DNA of 64,000 nucleotides from Whitmania pigra (GCA_021613335.1 JAJTWR010000272.1:53501-117500); one strand, 5' to 3'; shown: positions 33,589 through 47,900, numbered from the stretch's first letter. Notes: generated by a model not told the origin, from the letters alone. Numbers and translations: made by a program.

Positions 33589-35026
33589 GTATGTCTTGCC
33601 CTTTGTCTATCGCCATGTCACAATTGTAGTCCCCATCGAGGTTGCAATGGTAGGATCTTTCAGGCTGCTATACGTGAGACAAATTTTGAAAATCTTGGAA
33701 AAGGGGAAACAACTAGCTCCTCGTGTGCGGCACAATTCATGTCCTCGACGCTGCCTTCCTGATAAAGATTGTCTAAGAGCATAAAGGATTTTAAAAGACA
33801 CAAAATTAAATAACTTAAAATGTTTTTTATAAATCCCAAGTAGTTGCTCATTTCAAACTACTTAACTTCCAAGCGATTATCAGAGGTTTAAAAATTTAAT
33901 TTGTTAGCTGCCATAGATATTGATAAACCAGTAATTAACAAAATATAATTTGCATCTGAATGGCCCTAGTATCTTAAATAGTTTTATTACGTTAAGTTTA
34001 AAAGAAAAGTAACAGGCTGGTTTCTCATACGTACTATAAAATAATAAAAAATAGATATTCAACTTTCTGGTCTTTCATATCTTTTTTTTATATTGTTATA
34101 TCCGCGCAATAAACTATTATGTTATTATTGCCAAAATAAATAAATCTAAATTTAATTACATAAAATAATAAATTAATTATAATAATTAACATTATAGATA
34201 CGCAAAGATGCCAACAATCTAAACAATCAGAATCTAACAGCCTGATGTTCTGTGTACTCAAATCCTCATCTTGATCGTTCAGTTGTAATAACTGAATACT
34301 TGCTTAATAAACTTACTCTAAAGCTTTCTAGTTTGCGGACCCCCGAGTTATTTCAATATGCATAAAACAAGTTGCTCTGACAGCTAATTAATTAATGGAA
34401 TTAATTCCGTAGAAATGTCTACTGTTACACATATTTACTTATAGTTGTCGGTGTCATTACCTTTGCAATCATCTGATTTCAGACTTTGAAAGAATGAATA
34501 AAATTTCATCACGCTTACAAAATATTAATACAAATTATTTTGCAAATCAGTTATGAATGTGTAAAATTTTTGAGCGCCTTATTCTTACACAATAATAACA
34601 ACCAAACTGATTGATTTAATGGGTCGCACTTATACCTGCGCTGGTAACGTTAGCGGTGAGTTGTGCTTTTGAAAAGTTGTTATGATAGTTGCTATATGAT
34701 TTTGCTCTGCTTGATGATACTGTAGAGAAACCTGATAAATTATCTTTGAATATGTTAGCATTTGGATTTTAAAGACAATATATGACTCCTATTAAATAGT
34801 CGTTTGGTCTGTGAATGTTATTGTAATCATATAACGGATAGTATGAAGAAAAATTACTTCAGCACGAGAGTACTCAGGAACTGGTTATGAATCATGCATC
34901 AACATTTTCAAACAATTGCCAATTTGGAATTATTTTGGCGGGTTCCTAGGATTTTGTATATTTAAAAGATTTTCAAAACATTTGAATTACAACAAAACTT
35001 ATTTTAAAAGTCTAGCTGCACACTGC
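33589..35026. other. 3' flank of copy F, duplicated spacer
   Basis: Nearly identical to 2,756-4,197, with single-base differences and small indels. No gene. The AATAAA hexamer present after copy A reads AATAAG here (about 34,998). Confidence 0.65.
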
Positions 35027-38000
35027 TTATTCATCAGCATCACTATCATCACTGTCGCTGTCTTGTTCATCATAATCATTGGTTCCTTCCAAGACAGCAT
35101 GGTTATCGATATACATTGGATATATGTCGCCATTTGTTATTGAATGACTTTTGTTATTCACAGCGAAATACAGTGCCTCTTCATCTGCCTAAAGAAATTT
35201 TAAATTAATAACGTTGATAAATCAATTAACTGTTGCTATATTAATAATGTAGGCAATTAGTGAAATCGACTTCAAAGACTTTAAGTTTGAATATTTGAAC
35301 TTCACAAACCTTAGATATCTTAATTCCCTTCAACATCTTGATCAGGTTCTCCATGTGTGATTCGTGGTCATACGAGAGGAATAGGAAAGGACTGGAAAAG
35401 TATATATTCACATTAAATTTTAATTAAAACTGTTCAACTAATTATAAACAGCTATTAAATGAAATTATATTCAGCAATAAATTAATTAATTTCTCACCAC
35501 TTCTTCAACAAATACTGAACCACCAAAGAGATTGACCTCTCATCGACGGATTTCTTAAAAAGTCACTCAAAAACTTTTTGAACTCAGATGGAAATGGTCG
35601 AAACTCATTCGTTATAAAAGTTGAGTCAACTTTTTTTGTCTGTAATTTACAAATTATTAATGACCATATTTTTATTATTGTACATACCTATCAACAAACT
35701 AACCTCAAATATTTCATCATAAATTAAATAAGCAGTATGGATTGCATCCATGACCTTCAACATTCTGACAAAATCACTGAAGTAAAAAATTTTGGATAGC
35801 GTGAATAAAGGTTCAGAAACTGGAGTGTCGTCGGAAATGGTAAAATATTGATTCATCAACTGAGATGTTTTGTCCCTAAACTGCAGGTAAGATGAACACT
35901 TGCTTCCTATCGTTAAATATGGCTGATCGATGATGGAGGCATAGTGCTCTTCTAATAACTTCAAAAGGCTGCCTTGACAAAGTCTGGTGGCCTTTCAAAA
36001 CAAATGAGTAATAACGTGATAATGATAATAAAAATATTGATAATTCGTGTCTATTAATGTTTGCAGGTCCTACTAGTCATACATATTAATGAATGTCAAG
36101 CGAAAGACTTACATTGAAAATGAAGGCAATATTATCCAGAAATTGATAAAAAATCTTTCTCATCGGTGGTGTGTTAGAGTTTTTGTCCGGTTTACTGTCA
36201 TAGAGTTTGAGGCCTTCAAAGAAATTCTTGATTCTTGTGATTTTTTCTTCATCATTTTTTGCAGTCAAGAAGTAAACTGCCAAGTTTTCGTAATAGAAAG
36301 GCATTGCAGGCCAATAAACAAACTCAATCATTTTCAGGAGATGACAAATAAATTCTGGATTAAAGTGTTCCTGAGAATAAAGAAATAAATTGTCTAATTG
36401 TTTCATATTTATGCAATTGAAAATTTTATACATACCGTCTTCAAAGGGTAATATTTTCTAATGTATTCCACCATAATTGTTCTCCAATTTTCATGTTCAA
36501 GATCAGGTTCTATGTTTGGGAATTTCATTTTGGTGAGGTCTAGTTTACTTAATACTTCTTTGGCTGCCATACAAATCATATAATTTAAAGATATCAAATT
36601 ATTAACCATACATTTAATGTAGCTATTCGTAAACATTAGTAACAAATTTTTAGTATCACTTTTAATTAATTATTGATATGACCATTAAGTGCATTAACGA
36701 TTATTACCTAGTCTTGAAAGCCAAGATATTATATCATTCGTGTGGCTACTTTCAGATTCAGGAATAAATGTTAAATTCCTCAACCGAAGAAACAATGTCA
36801 TCACTGTAATCAAAATTATCAAAAACATTATTAATAAATAACTAAGATATCAGTTTGTTGTTTAAAAAAATTTATGATATTTTGTAGTTATTACAATTTC
36901 TGTAATATATTCTATAAGATTCCTTGTCGTTACAATTGTTTTGATATTAATTATCTTTGTGTTTTATTTATTATCTTGTGATATTTAAATATTTTTGTTC
37001 TTATTTATTAAATTGTTTATCATTATCAAAAATTGAACAAGACATTACTGGTATTAATTTCACAAAATATCTGCTCCGTGACTAATTCTAGGTGTTTATC
37101 GGAAACTATTGAAAGTATTCTGAGACCTTGACCCAAGCTTAACGGCTTTATATTTCGATAGCATGTCAATAAATACACAACCCTGTCGAAAGTTATTTTA
37201 AAAATATTCAATAACCAATTTGTAAAGGTTAATATTTAATTAAAAATCCGCAATTATGCCAGACGAAGTTGTCATTAAAAAATATATTTGAAACTCTTAA
37301 AATTGAAAATTAAATGAAATATGAAAAACTCATACCTCACAATTTTTATATAGTAGTCATTATTTATTTTTCTGAATAAATTGGTTGACGAATGTTCAAT
37401 CAGTTGAAGATACGTCATGTCCACAACGCGCCCATAAAGACAAGCCTGATAACGTATAAAAATTTTAATTGCTCATGAATGATTGTTAAATTGATTTATG
37501 AATGCAAGTTTATATAATTAATATAGTAATCATGAATGAAATCAAATAAATTAAATTAATGATTTTATTAACCTTACCAAGTGAGGTTAAAAGTACTAAT
37601 TAATTAGTTGCATTTAAAAGGTAATTAATTCAATAGGTTAGATGTATTAATAAACAAATTTATTATTTATTATAAAACTGTTATTACTCACAGCATACAC
37701 GTATAAGTTATGGTAGGATTCAAAACAGTTCTCGATGAGGTATGTCATTGTTTCTTCCGAACACATTTCTAGGAAAACATGAAATTCACATTAAGTGATT
37801 AAATAATTGCATCGAATGAAATTTTTAGTAAGTAAGAATTATTTAATTAATTCATGCTAAATGTTAGCTACGTATGCTTTATCGTATATACAATGCTGTA
37901 ATCTACGTACTAGTTCCAGATACATCTATGTAGTTCTTCTCATCACTATGCAATAAGTGGTCCACTTCATAAAGTGATGAATTAGACACTTTGGGGAGAA

Positions 38001-38475
38001 GAGAGCTGAAAACATTTAAAAGTTAGTTAAATATTATTAACAGCCAACCTTAATTGTTAATGCAAAAATAAGTATTTTATTTTCATTTTAATGCCACTAT
38101 AAAGACAAAGACAATTTATGTTAAGTCAAATACCTCAAATCTGTTGCACATTTTAGGAATTTCGTTAATGCTTCTCCTTCTAAAGGTTTATCACATAGTT
38201 CACTTAGATTTCGCTCCTGTAACACAAATTAGAAACAAACTTCATTAATTCATCCAAATTAACAAAAAGACATTTATTTCTTACAGTTCGATTTAACCAA
38301 TATTCTTTCCGAATGTTATTCAACGTATCAATTATCTCCTGTGGATCTGCAATTAATAGAACATGATAAGTCGTTTAGTGGTTAGCGAATTATTTATGAT
38401 AACCAGCACAATATTTAGGTAAATAATGTTTACTTTTATTAAATCCTTACCTGGAAGGTTGTTTTCAGTAGACAT
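35027..38475 (-). pseudogene. array gene copy F: frameshift in exon 12, mosaic 5' end
   Basis: All 14 exons are present, from the start codon at 38473-38475 (MSTENNLP) to a stop at 35027-35029, and are nearly identical to copy A through exon 2. One A is missing from the A run at about 35,518, so the exon 12 motif LWWFQYLL becomes LWWSVFVE-like and then hits TGA. From about 38,370 onward, through intron 1, exon 1 and the upstream flank, the sequence is of the copy B/D type, so the copy is a recombinant. The downstream poly(A) hexamer is also altered. Two independent losses make it a likely pseudogene, unless the single-base deletion is an assembly error. Confidence 0.78.
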
Positions 38476-38998
38476 ATTGAGCGCGAAATTCAACGAATGT
38501 GAGCTTGTTTTAAGCTGTTTATTTAGTGCTGTCTAGCTTAACAACAGAAGATATAATTGAGTGATGAACTAAGAATTTTGAAATTTTATTACTTTTGTGG
38601 CTCTAAATTTACATTTTTATTTTTTTTATTAAATATTTTGTGTTTAAGAATGTGAATATGTCTTCTTGAAACAATTTGAACAATTTGAACGCAGTGAAAT
38701 TCTTGTGAATAATGAAAAATAATTTGTTTTATTAGATGTCATCAACAACTTAACAAGTGACGTCACAGAGATTATATTGAATAATGAAATTGAAGATTGT
38801 GTTTTTAATTTCTGTTGTGAAAAAAAAAATTATTGCCGTCTGAACATTTAATTATTTAAAAACAGAAAGAGTGATGATGGTGAGAGTGAGGCACGAGTCA
38901 TAATTTGACATAAAACTAAATTTATGCCTTAAATTGGTTATTAGAATGAGTAATTTAAGCTCGCTAAACGAACAGATGAACAGCCTATAAAAGATTGG
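38476..38998. other. 5' flank of copy F and end of the duplicated block
   Basis: 38,476-38,820 follows the copy B flank (11,602-11,947). It then jumps to the counterpart of 12,300-12,480, and the resemblance to any other unit stops near 38,998. This is the right edge of the segmental duplication as seen here. Confidence 0.7.
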
Positions 38999-41462
38999 CG
39001 CTATAAAAGCCAGTATTAACTACCTCTTATAATAATCAGTTGCTCATTTATAATAAATGGCAACGGCTTGCTGATCGAATCAAGTCAAATGATATTTAAC
39101 GCAGCGATCGAGACAAAGTAAGGAACAGAAGATTAGCTATCGATGACAGTATGGTATTGTAATTGCAAAAATTAATTCATTCGAAAGGTTGTCAGTTATA
39201 TAAATAATCAGTCAATTCAAAATATAATTTAAATAAAATAAATTCCAAAAGCGCGGGTAATCGGCGGGAATAACTTCGACTCGTCTTTTTACAGAGCCAT
39301 TTCGTTTCGAGTTTAACTCCCTATTAACGTAATTTCATACTATAAGGCTCAACTGCAGAATCATAGCCGAAATGTCGCTACGATGGACGCCACACTTACT
39401 GGATCTCATGCTCACCACGTAGCCGGGGTAAGGCCGCTAGATCACTAAATTGGATCAAATCTCGCACAGCTTTAGATTTGAATGTAGGACTGTTATCAGC
39501 TTAAAAGCAGATTTCACTTTACAAAACTTGTTCATTTTATATTTAACCAAATCTATTACGACTTGCACTGAGTAGGCATCCCACCCAGAAGCTTATTAAT
39601 TAATTAATAATAGTATCTTGTAGGACGAATCCGATGTATATAGTTTGATGGGGAAACTACCCTAACTCAGTGATAATCTCTGCAACAACTTAAGCATCAT
39701 ACATCTGCAACTAAATGAACTACTGATCATTTGTGCAGTTTTTACTTTGATTCAATCTGGTTCCAATCAAAAGGTTACAAACTAGTTGGAGTTTGCATAA
39801 TCATTCCTCTTTACAAAGGCAATAGGATACCAGTGTAAGTTAATTATAACCTCCTATTAAGTGTCAGTTTATTATGGTAAACAAAATCTTATCTACACAA
39901 ACACAGGAACTCAAAGCCATACATCGAAACCGACAAACAAGAGACGGAACCTGCAGAGTAGCTTAGACTCAGAGATGGTTCTTTAAACAGAGAAGGGCTA
40001 ATTTGAACGGAGCTTCTTTTATCTTTACCGACAGATTATTGTCCTAATTTCAATCAAATCTAAAACTTCTAAGGATTAAGTCATCACCGTTCTGCCACAG
40101 AGGCCAGGATGACAACAAGAGGGCAGAAGAGATGGTTGAGATGGCCATCGGAGGGAAGTTTGCCACGTCATGTCATAGAGATGCACTCAACTCAGATGAT
40201 CGATGATTAAATGAACGTTTGAGACAGTTACCGACGGTTTAATGCCCTCTTACGAAGTGTTAGTAAAACGTTAGAAAATCCTAAGCACTTCGAGAAAACA
40301 AAGTAAATATGAGACCGGCGATAGAACGATATATCTAAATGTATGCCGACCAACAAGTCAACAAACATCAGCTTGTTCAGGGCGAGGATATGTCGAATAA
40401 GTTCCTAAGCCCTTTGGACCAGACCTGAACCCAGCCCGATGGAGCGAACACTCAAAATTGCAAGTCGAGACTGTCGAGGAATTAGAAGGAAATGTCCTAT
40501 AAAGATTTTCAAATAAATGTCTTGCAAATCACTCGAGAGGCACGAATCAATCACAATCAGTTCAGTCGTGGCCAATAAGAAATTTCAGGGAAACAAAACG
40601 TCTGAAGAAGATCCAATCAATCCCCTGTGGAAGTGGAATACTCCGCAGAGGAGATTCCAATGGACAGTGAATGAACCTACCAATCAAGGGTCGACAAAAC
40701 ATTGAAAGATGGCAGTCTTAACTGGATCGTACACTGAAACGACAGCATTTGGGTCGGCGACTCCCAAAATCACGCACACACACTCTGTTCATTCAAGTAC
40801 GAATGATGTCGAACAAAGAGAAAACCAGGCGACGATGTAAAACTTTGGAGAAATGAGTGTCATTGCATTGCTGAATCTCCAAAATCAGGATAATCGATTT
40901 CTGGGTGATTGGAAGTCGACAGAATCAAAGGAGAAGAGAGACAGGACTGTTGCTTCGCTCTGAGTCTGCAATGAAATGTTGAATTGCATGCACTGGTGAA
41001 TAATATCATATTTCTCTTCCATCGCACACAACAAAAAGGTGAAAAATAAATTTGATAGCGAACCAAGATGGCTAAAATTTACGACTTGTTCGTTCAAAAT
41101 TAAACACAACCAAATTCAAAATTTATAAAGTAGCCAGATAAATTGAACGGATCTCATGCAGAAAGCATTGACATTAAAGTCGACAAATAAAGAAACAAGA
41201 CTAGCTGTGGCAATAGAGACTGAAAAACCAAAAGTGATTCCTCTCGATAACGAATAAATAGTTAACTCAAATATAAATAAGGACAGATTATTAAGTAGGG
41301 AACACAAAACAATGCTTTGCAGAGACAAATGAGAAGCAGGCAGACGAAACTTTGAAATCGCCATAAAAAACGAAATGACTCCAATTGAAAGAAATTAAAA
41401 ATTAATTAAAAGAAAAAAAAAAACAAAATAAAACACCCACACCCAGGACGGGAATTTGCATT
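38999..41462. other. single-copy intergenic DNA, 3' of SNRK
   Basis: About 2.5 kb, less AT-rich than the array, without repeats, transposon ends or convincing exons. It probably includes the SNRK 3' UTR next to 41,462. Short open frames here (for example near 40,517) have no family match that I can see. Confidence 0.5.
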
Positions 41463-42695
41463 CTAAACCACGCTACAGCATTTGGATTTCTGGGGGCAGC
41501 AGTACATTTTAACATCTAGGTTTTCGGAATCTTCGTTATCATCTGCTGTCCTAGCATTTGAATTCAAATGCTCCGATGTGCCCTCATCACCGTCATTGGT
41601 CTCGGGAGATTCCGCCCCCCCGAACTTGTCCACGAGCGCCGAGAAGTCTTTGGAGCGAAGGTGGACGACGAGGGAGCTCGACCTCGCACCCTTGCGATGA
41701 GACTCGCAGTCTACGAACTCTTTAAGCACTTCTGCCTTCCCGAGCCTGATCTCGTTGGTGAGGGAAAGTAGCTTGTGGTCGTTGAGGAATCGCATGGTTG
41801 GCTGCTGATGGTTGTGATGGGAAGATTTGCTTTTGCTGCAGCTCGAGCTTGGCAGGAGGTCGGAACAAGAACCCCAGCAAGAGGTCTTGCTCTCGTTGTT
41901 CTCCTTCTGGAGGTTCGAGTCCGAAACGATGGACGGTCTGCCAAGGATCAGACTCATGGACTTCTTGACAGTGCCGATGACAGCTGCCGAACCCCTCCTC
42001 AGAGTTTTGGAGATGACGTTGCTATTGTTAGAGTCTTGCTGCTTCTTCTCGTCTCCTTCCTGGTGGTTTACAAAGTCATCCTCGTGCAGAAAGAACTTGG
42101 GCTTTTGAGGAAGGTCTGTACCTTCTTCCATTTCAAGTTTCCTACTAGTGAAAGTGGACCATAAGTGGCTGTGCAGAGCAGAGGGATCAGAACCTCCGGT
42201 GTTGCTAGGGGGAGAGTTTGGTTCCTGACGGACGTTCGGTTGGTTGCGATGATGATGGTTAGGATGATGGCCTTGCTTGGGGTCGTTGGGAAAGCGATTG
42301 TGACCGCCGTGGGAGGTGAGAGAAGTGGACCTGTGGACTGATCTTCGCTCCCTCCTCCTGTGGTGATGACCCAAGGAGCTGGAGGAAACGTCGTCGCAGT
42401 CGCTGGTGTCGGATCCACTCCGATTGCAAGCCAAAGATCTCTTCCATGGGGGTTTGGAGGGTGGGGTGGTCTTGCCAACGAAATCCGAAGAACTGAGGGA
42501 AGGCTTGGAGAAGCGATGGTTCCTGTTCATGGAACTGCACTGGGACTCGTCCGCCTCGCTCGTCTCTTCGCAAATCTGCTTCAGGAAAAGGTTGTTCCTT
42601 GTCCCGAAGATGCTTGAAGAAGAGGACTTCTTGGTGATGGAATCCGGCAGCAACTTCTCAGAGGCCATTCTGTCATTACTCAAGTCCGAGTCGAG
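41463..42695 (-). CDS. SNRK: SNRK last coding exon: disordered tail
   Basis: 410 codons after a TTCCAG acceptor, in phase 0 with exon 5 ([15 protein letters not shown]). [19 protein letters not shown] segment aligns with a conserved acidic motif (NQIFEEGESDDEF) in vertebrate SNRK, and an HHHRRRERR basic patch follows further on. The extreme C-terminus CCSVV resembles the vertebrate CCHVI ending, a possible CaaX-like lipidation signal. The middle is low complexity. Shadow frames on the plus strand are open because the exon is GC-rich. Confidence 0.9.
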   Translation of the reverse strand, partial: LDSDLSNDRMASEKLLPDSITKKSSSSSIFGTRNNLFLKQICEETSEADESQCSSMNRNHRFSKPSLSSSDFVGKTTPPSKPPWKRSLACNRSGSDTSDCDDVSSSSLGHHHRRRERRSVHRSTSLTSHGGHNRFPNDPKQGHHPNHHHRNQPNVRQEPNSPPSNTGGSDPSALHSHLWSTFTSRKLEMEEGTDLPQKPKFFLHEDDFVNHQEGDEKKQQDSNNSNVISKTLRRGSAAVIGTVKKSMSLILGRPSIVSDSNLQKENNESKTSCWGSCSDLLPSSSCSKSKSSHHNHQQPTMRFLNDHKLLSLTNEIRLGKAEVLKEFVDCESHRKGARSSSLVVHLRSKDFSALVDKFGGAESPETNDGDEGTSEHLNSNARTADDNEDSENLDVKMYCCPQKSKCCSVV

Positions 42696-44831
42696 CTGGA
42701 ATAACATGGAGGTCAAAGAGAAAGGCCTTTAATGATTGCTTAATCGAGAATTACATGAAACGAAATGTCTTCGTAGATGCGGATGCAAAATAATTAATCG
42801 TTATTAACTTAATTAAGAACTTCAAAATCTATGTTAATTGCAAACTAAGGTAAGAAAAAATCATCTGGAATCGACCAAAAATTGCTTCTCAACAACAATA
42901 CAATGCCAATGAACATTAATCACTTTACTAGCCTGTAAAAGACCATAAAATCAAGCTTCAAGCAGCAAGCAGGGCCATTCAAGTCTCATAATTGCTCATA
43001 GAAGATCGTTAAAAAGATCAGATCGACATATCCCGATGTCGAGACTTCCTACCCACCTCCATCTCTTCGTCCTCGTCTTCCGTCAGCTCCCCGAGGTTCG
43101 ACCTTTTCTTAAAGTACGGGTAACCGAAGATGTTATCCTGGCAATTTAGGACCCTCTCGTTGTTCAACAACTTCTGCTTCTCTAAGTCCTCCCTGTAGCC
43201 ATCCATGGCCGAGAAGGGGTCGCCCAACCTATTAAACGAGTTTATCATCATAATTATTGTTATTATCATTATCATTGGTCGTTTATAGCAATCGCTAATA
43301 TTCTTTATTTTAATTTAATGCATTAATAAAATATCTATTATCAATAAACGTTGGGGTTTATTGATCGCCACGATCCAATGAAGCGCATGGTCGATGGGAC
43401 GGATCAATAACCGGAAAGGAGGGTGGAATGAAATTTCCTAAGAATTCCAGGCTATTATTACCTATTATTATTATTATTATTATTATTTAGAGAGCGAGAA
43501 ATGATTTAAACTCCAATCAGATGCTTCTGATGAGGAGCATCTTCAGATCAGAGGTCTAAATTTAGAAAGGAGGCTGAAAATTATCTTTTGATTTTCAAGG
43601 GAAGATGCAATGAGAAAAGTGTCTAAGTATAATCGTTGGCATCATCAGCATCTCAACCAGCACACAATTTGTGATTCGTGATGGTGCAAATTAACTCCGA
43701 GCCTTGAGTTGAACACGAGCGAGACGGTAAGGGCAACAGTCGTAATGTGCCGTGTTCGAAACCCAGCCCGAACTGCTACGAGTGCCCATTGGAAGGAGAA
43801 GAGCTATGTAAATGGTTAACAAAACAAGTGGTGCCATAAATGCAGCACTCTCTAAAAGAAGATGAAGGTATTTAGATTATTTTCAATTACAAAACTATTC
43901 TATGGGAACTCTCTGTGGAACACCATTCCAAGTCACTTGTTTATACAAGATGTCATTTTAAAGCGATTCAGATCATTCAGATGAAACTGGCAAAGTATAA
44001 AAAAATAAAAATTCTACAAACTTTTGCTCGGGGCTGTCAAAAGGTGGAGCCGCAGAAATGGGGGAGGTCTCTCCGCTCCCCCCCTCGGAAGAGGCGAGCT
44101 CGTCTTTCAATCTCTGAGCTCTCTTCCTGAGAAATTTTTCTGCCAGGAGGTAGTACGTGGCAGAGGTGTGACTGTAGGGATTACTTTCCAGTGACCTGGA
44201 AAAAAATCAAAGCATTAAAAATCTAGAAAATCTGAATCGATTGCCCGACTTTAATCCTACGAAAAATATTTTCCCTCGGTGAATGTTTCGCAAAAACGGA
44301 TTCTGTTTCGGGAAGAATTTCAAAAAGGGCTGGCAAACAAGGCAACCGAACGATAAAATTGAATTGAACAAAATCGGTCCACTTTAACTGCATCACCGAT
44401 TGGAGCGAGAATGTGGGACAATCGCAATCGATAAGAGCATTAGGAGCTGTGAATATATCACTATTCTCTCTTAATGGTAGAGTCATCATAATCATCCATC
44501 CAATTACTATTTTATCATCCATCACAGGTGCTAAGGGTGGATTGTGGTGTTTCAATGACATGCATTAATGTTTTCAGGAGTTTTTTGTGTATTTAGTACA
44601 ACAGTGTCCAAAATTAAAACGTGGACGCAATACCCAAAAGGCACATCTGCCAACCCCGATCAAATTGCCCTAGAATTTATGGACCTTCATTGAAATGAAC
44701 CACTTGCTGGAATGCACCACTTTCCCTTGGAAAACCTCCCTGCAGAGCTTCCTGATGAGGAAGATGGTTGAAAGCTGTTACTGGTTTGGTAAGAGCAGAA
44801 CAAGTGATATTGAGTATGGTGGAGGTGATGG

Positions 44832-44862
<31 letters not shown>

Positions 44863-44937
44863 AAGATTAGGACATGTGTCACAATTTAAAAAGGACAACA
44901 AATGTTCTGACAGTCATGGTATGAGTACCAGATGTAC

Positions 44938-44986
<49 letters not shown>

Positions 44987-47900
44987 AATCATAATCATAA
45001 TCATAATCATCATATCATCACCGATGACCTCATACCAGAAGGTGAGACAACAGCTTGAATACAATATTGGAAATGTAACATATTGCAAATAATGATATAC
45101 TACATTCTGGTTTTCAACATTAACAAATTTAATTAATTTAAATTGATTTATAAGTGAAGCTATCCGATTTTCAGATCAAAGTAACAATCCAACTGACTTA
45201 ATTATGTCATCCTTTGAAGCAATGTTGGCTGCCACTATGTGATGCATTACAAAGTTTTTCTCCATCTCAGAGAGTTTCGTGGTGGAGATGAGGGGCTTGT
45301 GGCCAGGGGACTGCACCAACCCGTCCGGGCTCTTCATCCAAGGGTGCTTCATGACATCCTCCAGTGGGATCCTGGCTTTTGGTTCCCTGACCAGCATCCT
45401 CTGGATTAAGCTTGATAAAAAGTAAAATTAAATATTTTATTTAATGACATAAAAACGTACCACGAAAGCAAAGTTATTTTTCGTATGCAAATCTTTGATT
45501 AATGAAAAAAATGTTGTTGTTCAATATTTGCCAAAAGCCAAAAGTAAAAAGTAATTCACGAAAGAAGCGTCAAAAAAGGCACTGCAAACGTGTCCGGCCG
45601 AAAGAAAATCTTTCGCAGAAATCAACTTTCCGTTCGTCGGAAAGTAACGCTCAGCATTTAGAACGTAGAATTTTCATTTTCATAGGAGAAATGCACTTTA
45701 GTGTTTTGTGTTATTACATTTGAAGGTGCATGATTATATCGGCTAATAATAGGTAATTAAGGTTAAGAATCATCACCTGATCTGATCACAGAAAAATGAA
45801 TCAGAGTAATAAGTATTTTTAAATAAATTCATAAGATGTTTTTATGTTAAATTATCAGCAAATGTGGTCCAACCACAAGGAAATAAATAAAAAGCCAAAA
45901 TGAAATTCCTCCATCGACGACAGAATGCAAATCCTCTTTAATATCGAGCTTAAGCAAAGAAAGACTGGAAAGCGACAGTTAAAAGCATGAAATATTTAGT
46001 CTACAAAATGAAATTAAAGGAGATGTCGGAAAAACTGCCCGCAATTACCAGGCAGTACTCGGTGCACCACTGAAACCTAAAGCCATAAATCCAGATGCAA
46101 CGGAGGATACTGCCAAGAAATGCAGGCCGGCCGCAGGGGATGACGTGAAGAGAAGGAAAGAAGGAATTAGCAGACGAAACGAAACATTCTTTCGTCCGAC
46201 TTTCGACATTTGCTGCGACATTCCGAGGTAAAAATCACTCCGGGCTGACGAAAATTATGGAACCATTTCGAGCACTTCCAAAATGTCATTGTCGGTGCAC
46301 AATTTCCAGTAACAGAGATTGAGACATCACATTGTCGAGTGATTACAAGCCAACAATGGCAGAGCATTCCTGAGCTTAAATGTCTGTCATGTTTATGATG
46401 ATGTAGAACAAATTGATGAGATTTGTATCGTATGCCAGGTGAGGTCATTAACATTCGATCCAGGTGATCTCATTAACAAGTGAAATAAGTAATTATACAT
46501 TCATACCACAACATACCTGGACAACAACAACAACAATGTTTCTGTTACAACAATAACAACTTATATCTTTTGAAATGTCATCTTCAGAAATACATTTAAG
46601 TCTACAAATGAAATACCACCTTCATCATCAATGTCATCGTCATCATCATCACCAATCTCTCCATGACAACAAACCTCGATAATTGAAATATTTTTTTCAG
46701 AATTTCCACAAAAATTTAAAACTAATCAACAATTTATTTTTGTTAATCAACAAAGACAGGTTATATTGTAGAAGGCAAGCACTAAGTGGAGTCCGAATGA
46801 CGTTATTGAATTTTAAGAGAAATTGTTTTGATAAGAAATAATGCTGCTGCTGATGATGATGATGATGATGTATTTACGGGTCACGGTTGGTTGTTTATAA
46901 GTTTTTGGCCTATGTCAGGAGGTCCGATAATCCGGAATCCACTCAAAAAATTCCAGGGGATTCCGAGAAAAATACCTTCTTCACTTCCAGTTCATCCATC
47001 CGTGACCTCAAAATTCCTGCCAACAGTCTGTATAATGCACTCAAGTACACTTGGACACCCAACGAGAGATTCATTTGAGATTCGATGTTGGTTTTGAAAC
47101 AGCAGCACTTAAGAGGCTTTCCATATTTCCACACAATCTGGACACACGGAAATGGAGATAGACATTTCAGTCAATCAATCATTTCAGTCAGTCAATCCAA
47201 ACAATAAAGGACACAATTCTGCTTTTAATGACACTGTCGTCTGTGCCAAGATAAGCCACGAAAGAGAAAGATCTCATAAAATTAGCGCTAAAATTATGCC
47301 AGCTGTATTTATATACTTTTCTATTCTTTCATTAAAAAATAATTCCTTCATATTCTCAAAAACAACTTGAGAAGGAAACTTTCCTTAGCGTCCCTTCCTC
47401 ACAGACAAGGCATCGGTTGGTGTTAAAGTGAGTGGGTGGATGATTGGATTGGCGAGTGAATGAATGAGTGGGTGGGTGGATGATTGGATTGGCGAGTGAA
47501 TGAATGAGTGGGTGGGTGATTGGATTGGGGAGTGGATGAATGAGTGGGTGGGTGGTAACAGATGCACGGCCTCGGAAGGAAGTTTGAGGAGGAGGAGGAT
47601 AAAAAGAATGAAAATGGAAATTAAAAACGTGGTCTGCCGGGGTCGAGCAATGGCATCGTTTGTTGCTCACAGTTGCAGAGGAAAAACAATGCTGCTCGTT
47701 GTATATTGTTGTACGACGTTGTTGTCGTTGTATGTTGTAGCATGACGTTGTTGTATTGTACGTTGTTGTTGTAGTATGAAGTCGTTGTCGTCGTTGTATG
47801 TTGTAGCATGAATGTTCTCTCAAGCCAATTACTCATGTGATACTTTAACCAATTGATAATTTGGATCAGGTTTACGAATGATTATCTGTGAAGTGTTATT

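Noticed and set aside
40381..40520. GPDLNPARWS-like string resembling the Tc1/mariner SPDLNPIE motif
   Set aside because: Only the short DLNP string matches; no flanking transposase motifs, inverted repeats or TA duplication are visible.
41482..42732. Several plus-strand and alternate-frame open reading frames across this stretch
   Set aside because: They are shadows of the GC-rich last SNRK exon on the minus strand.
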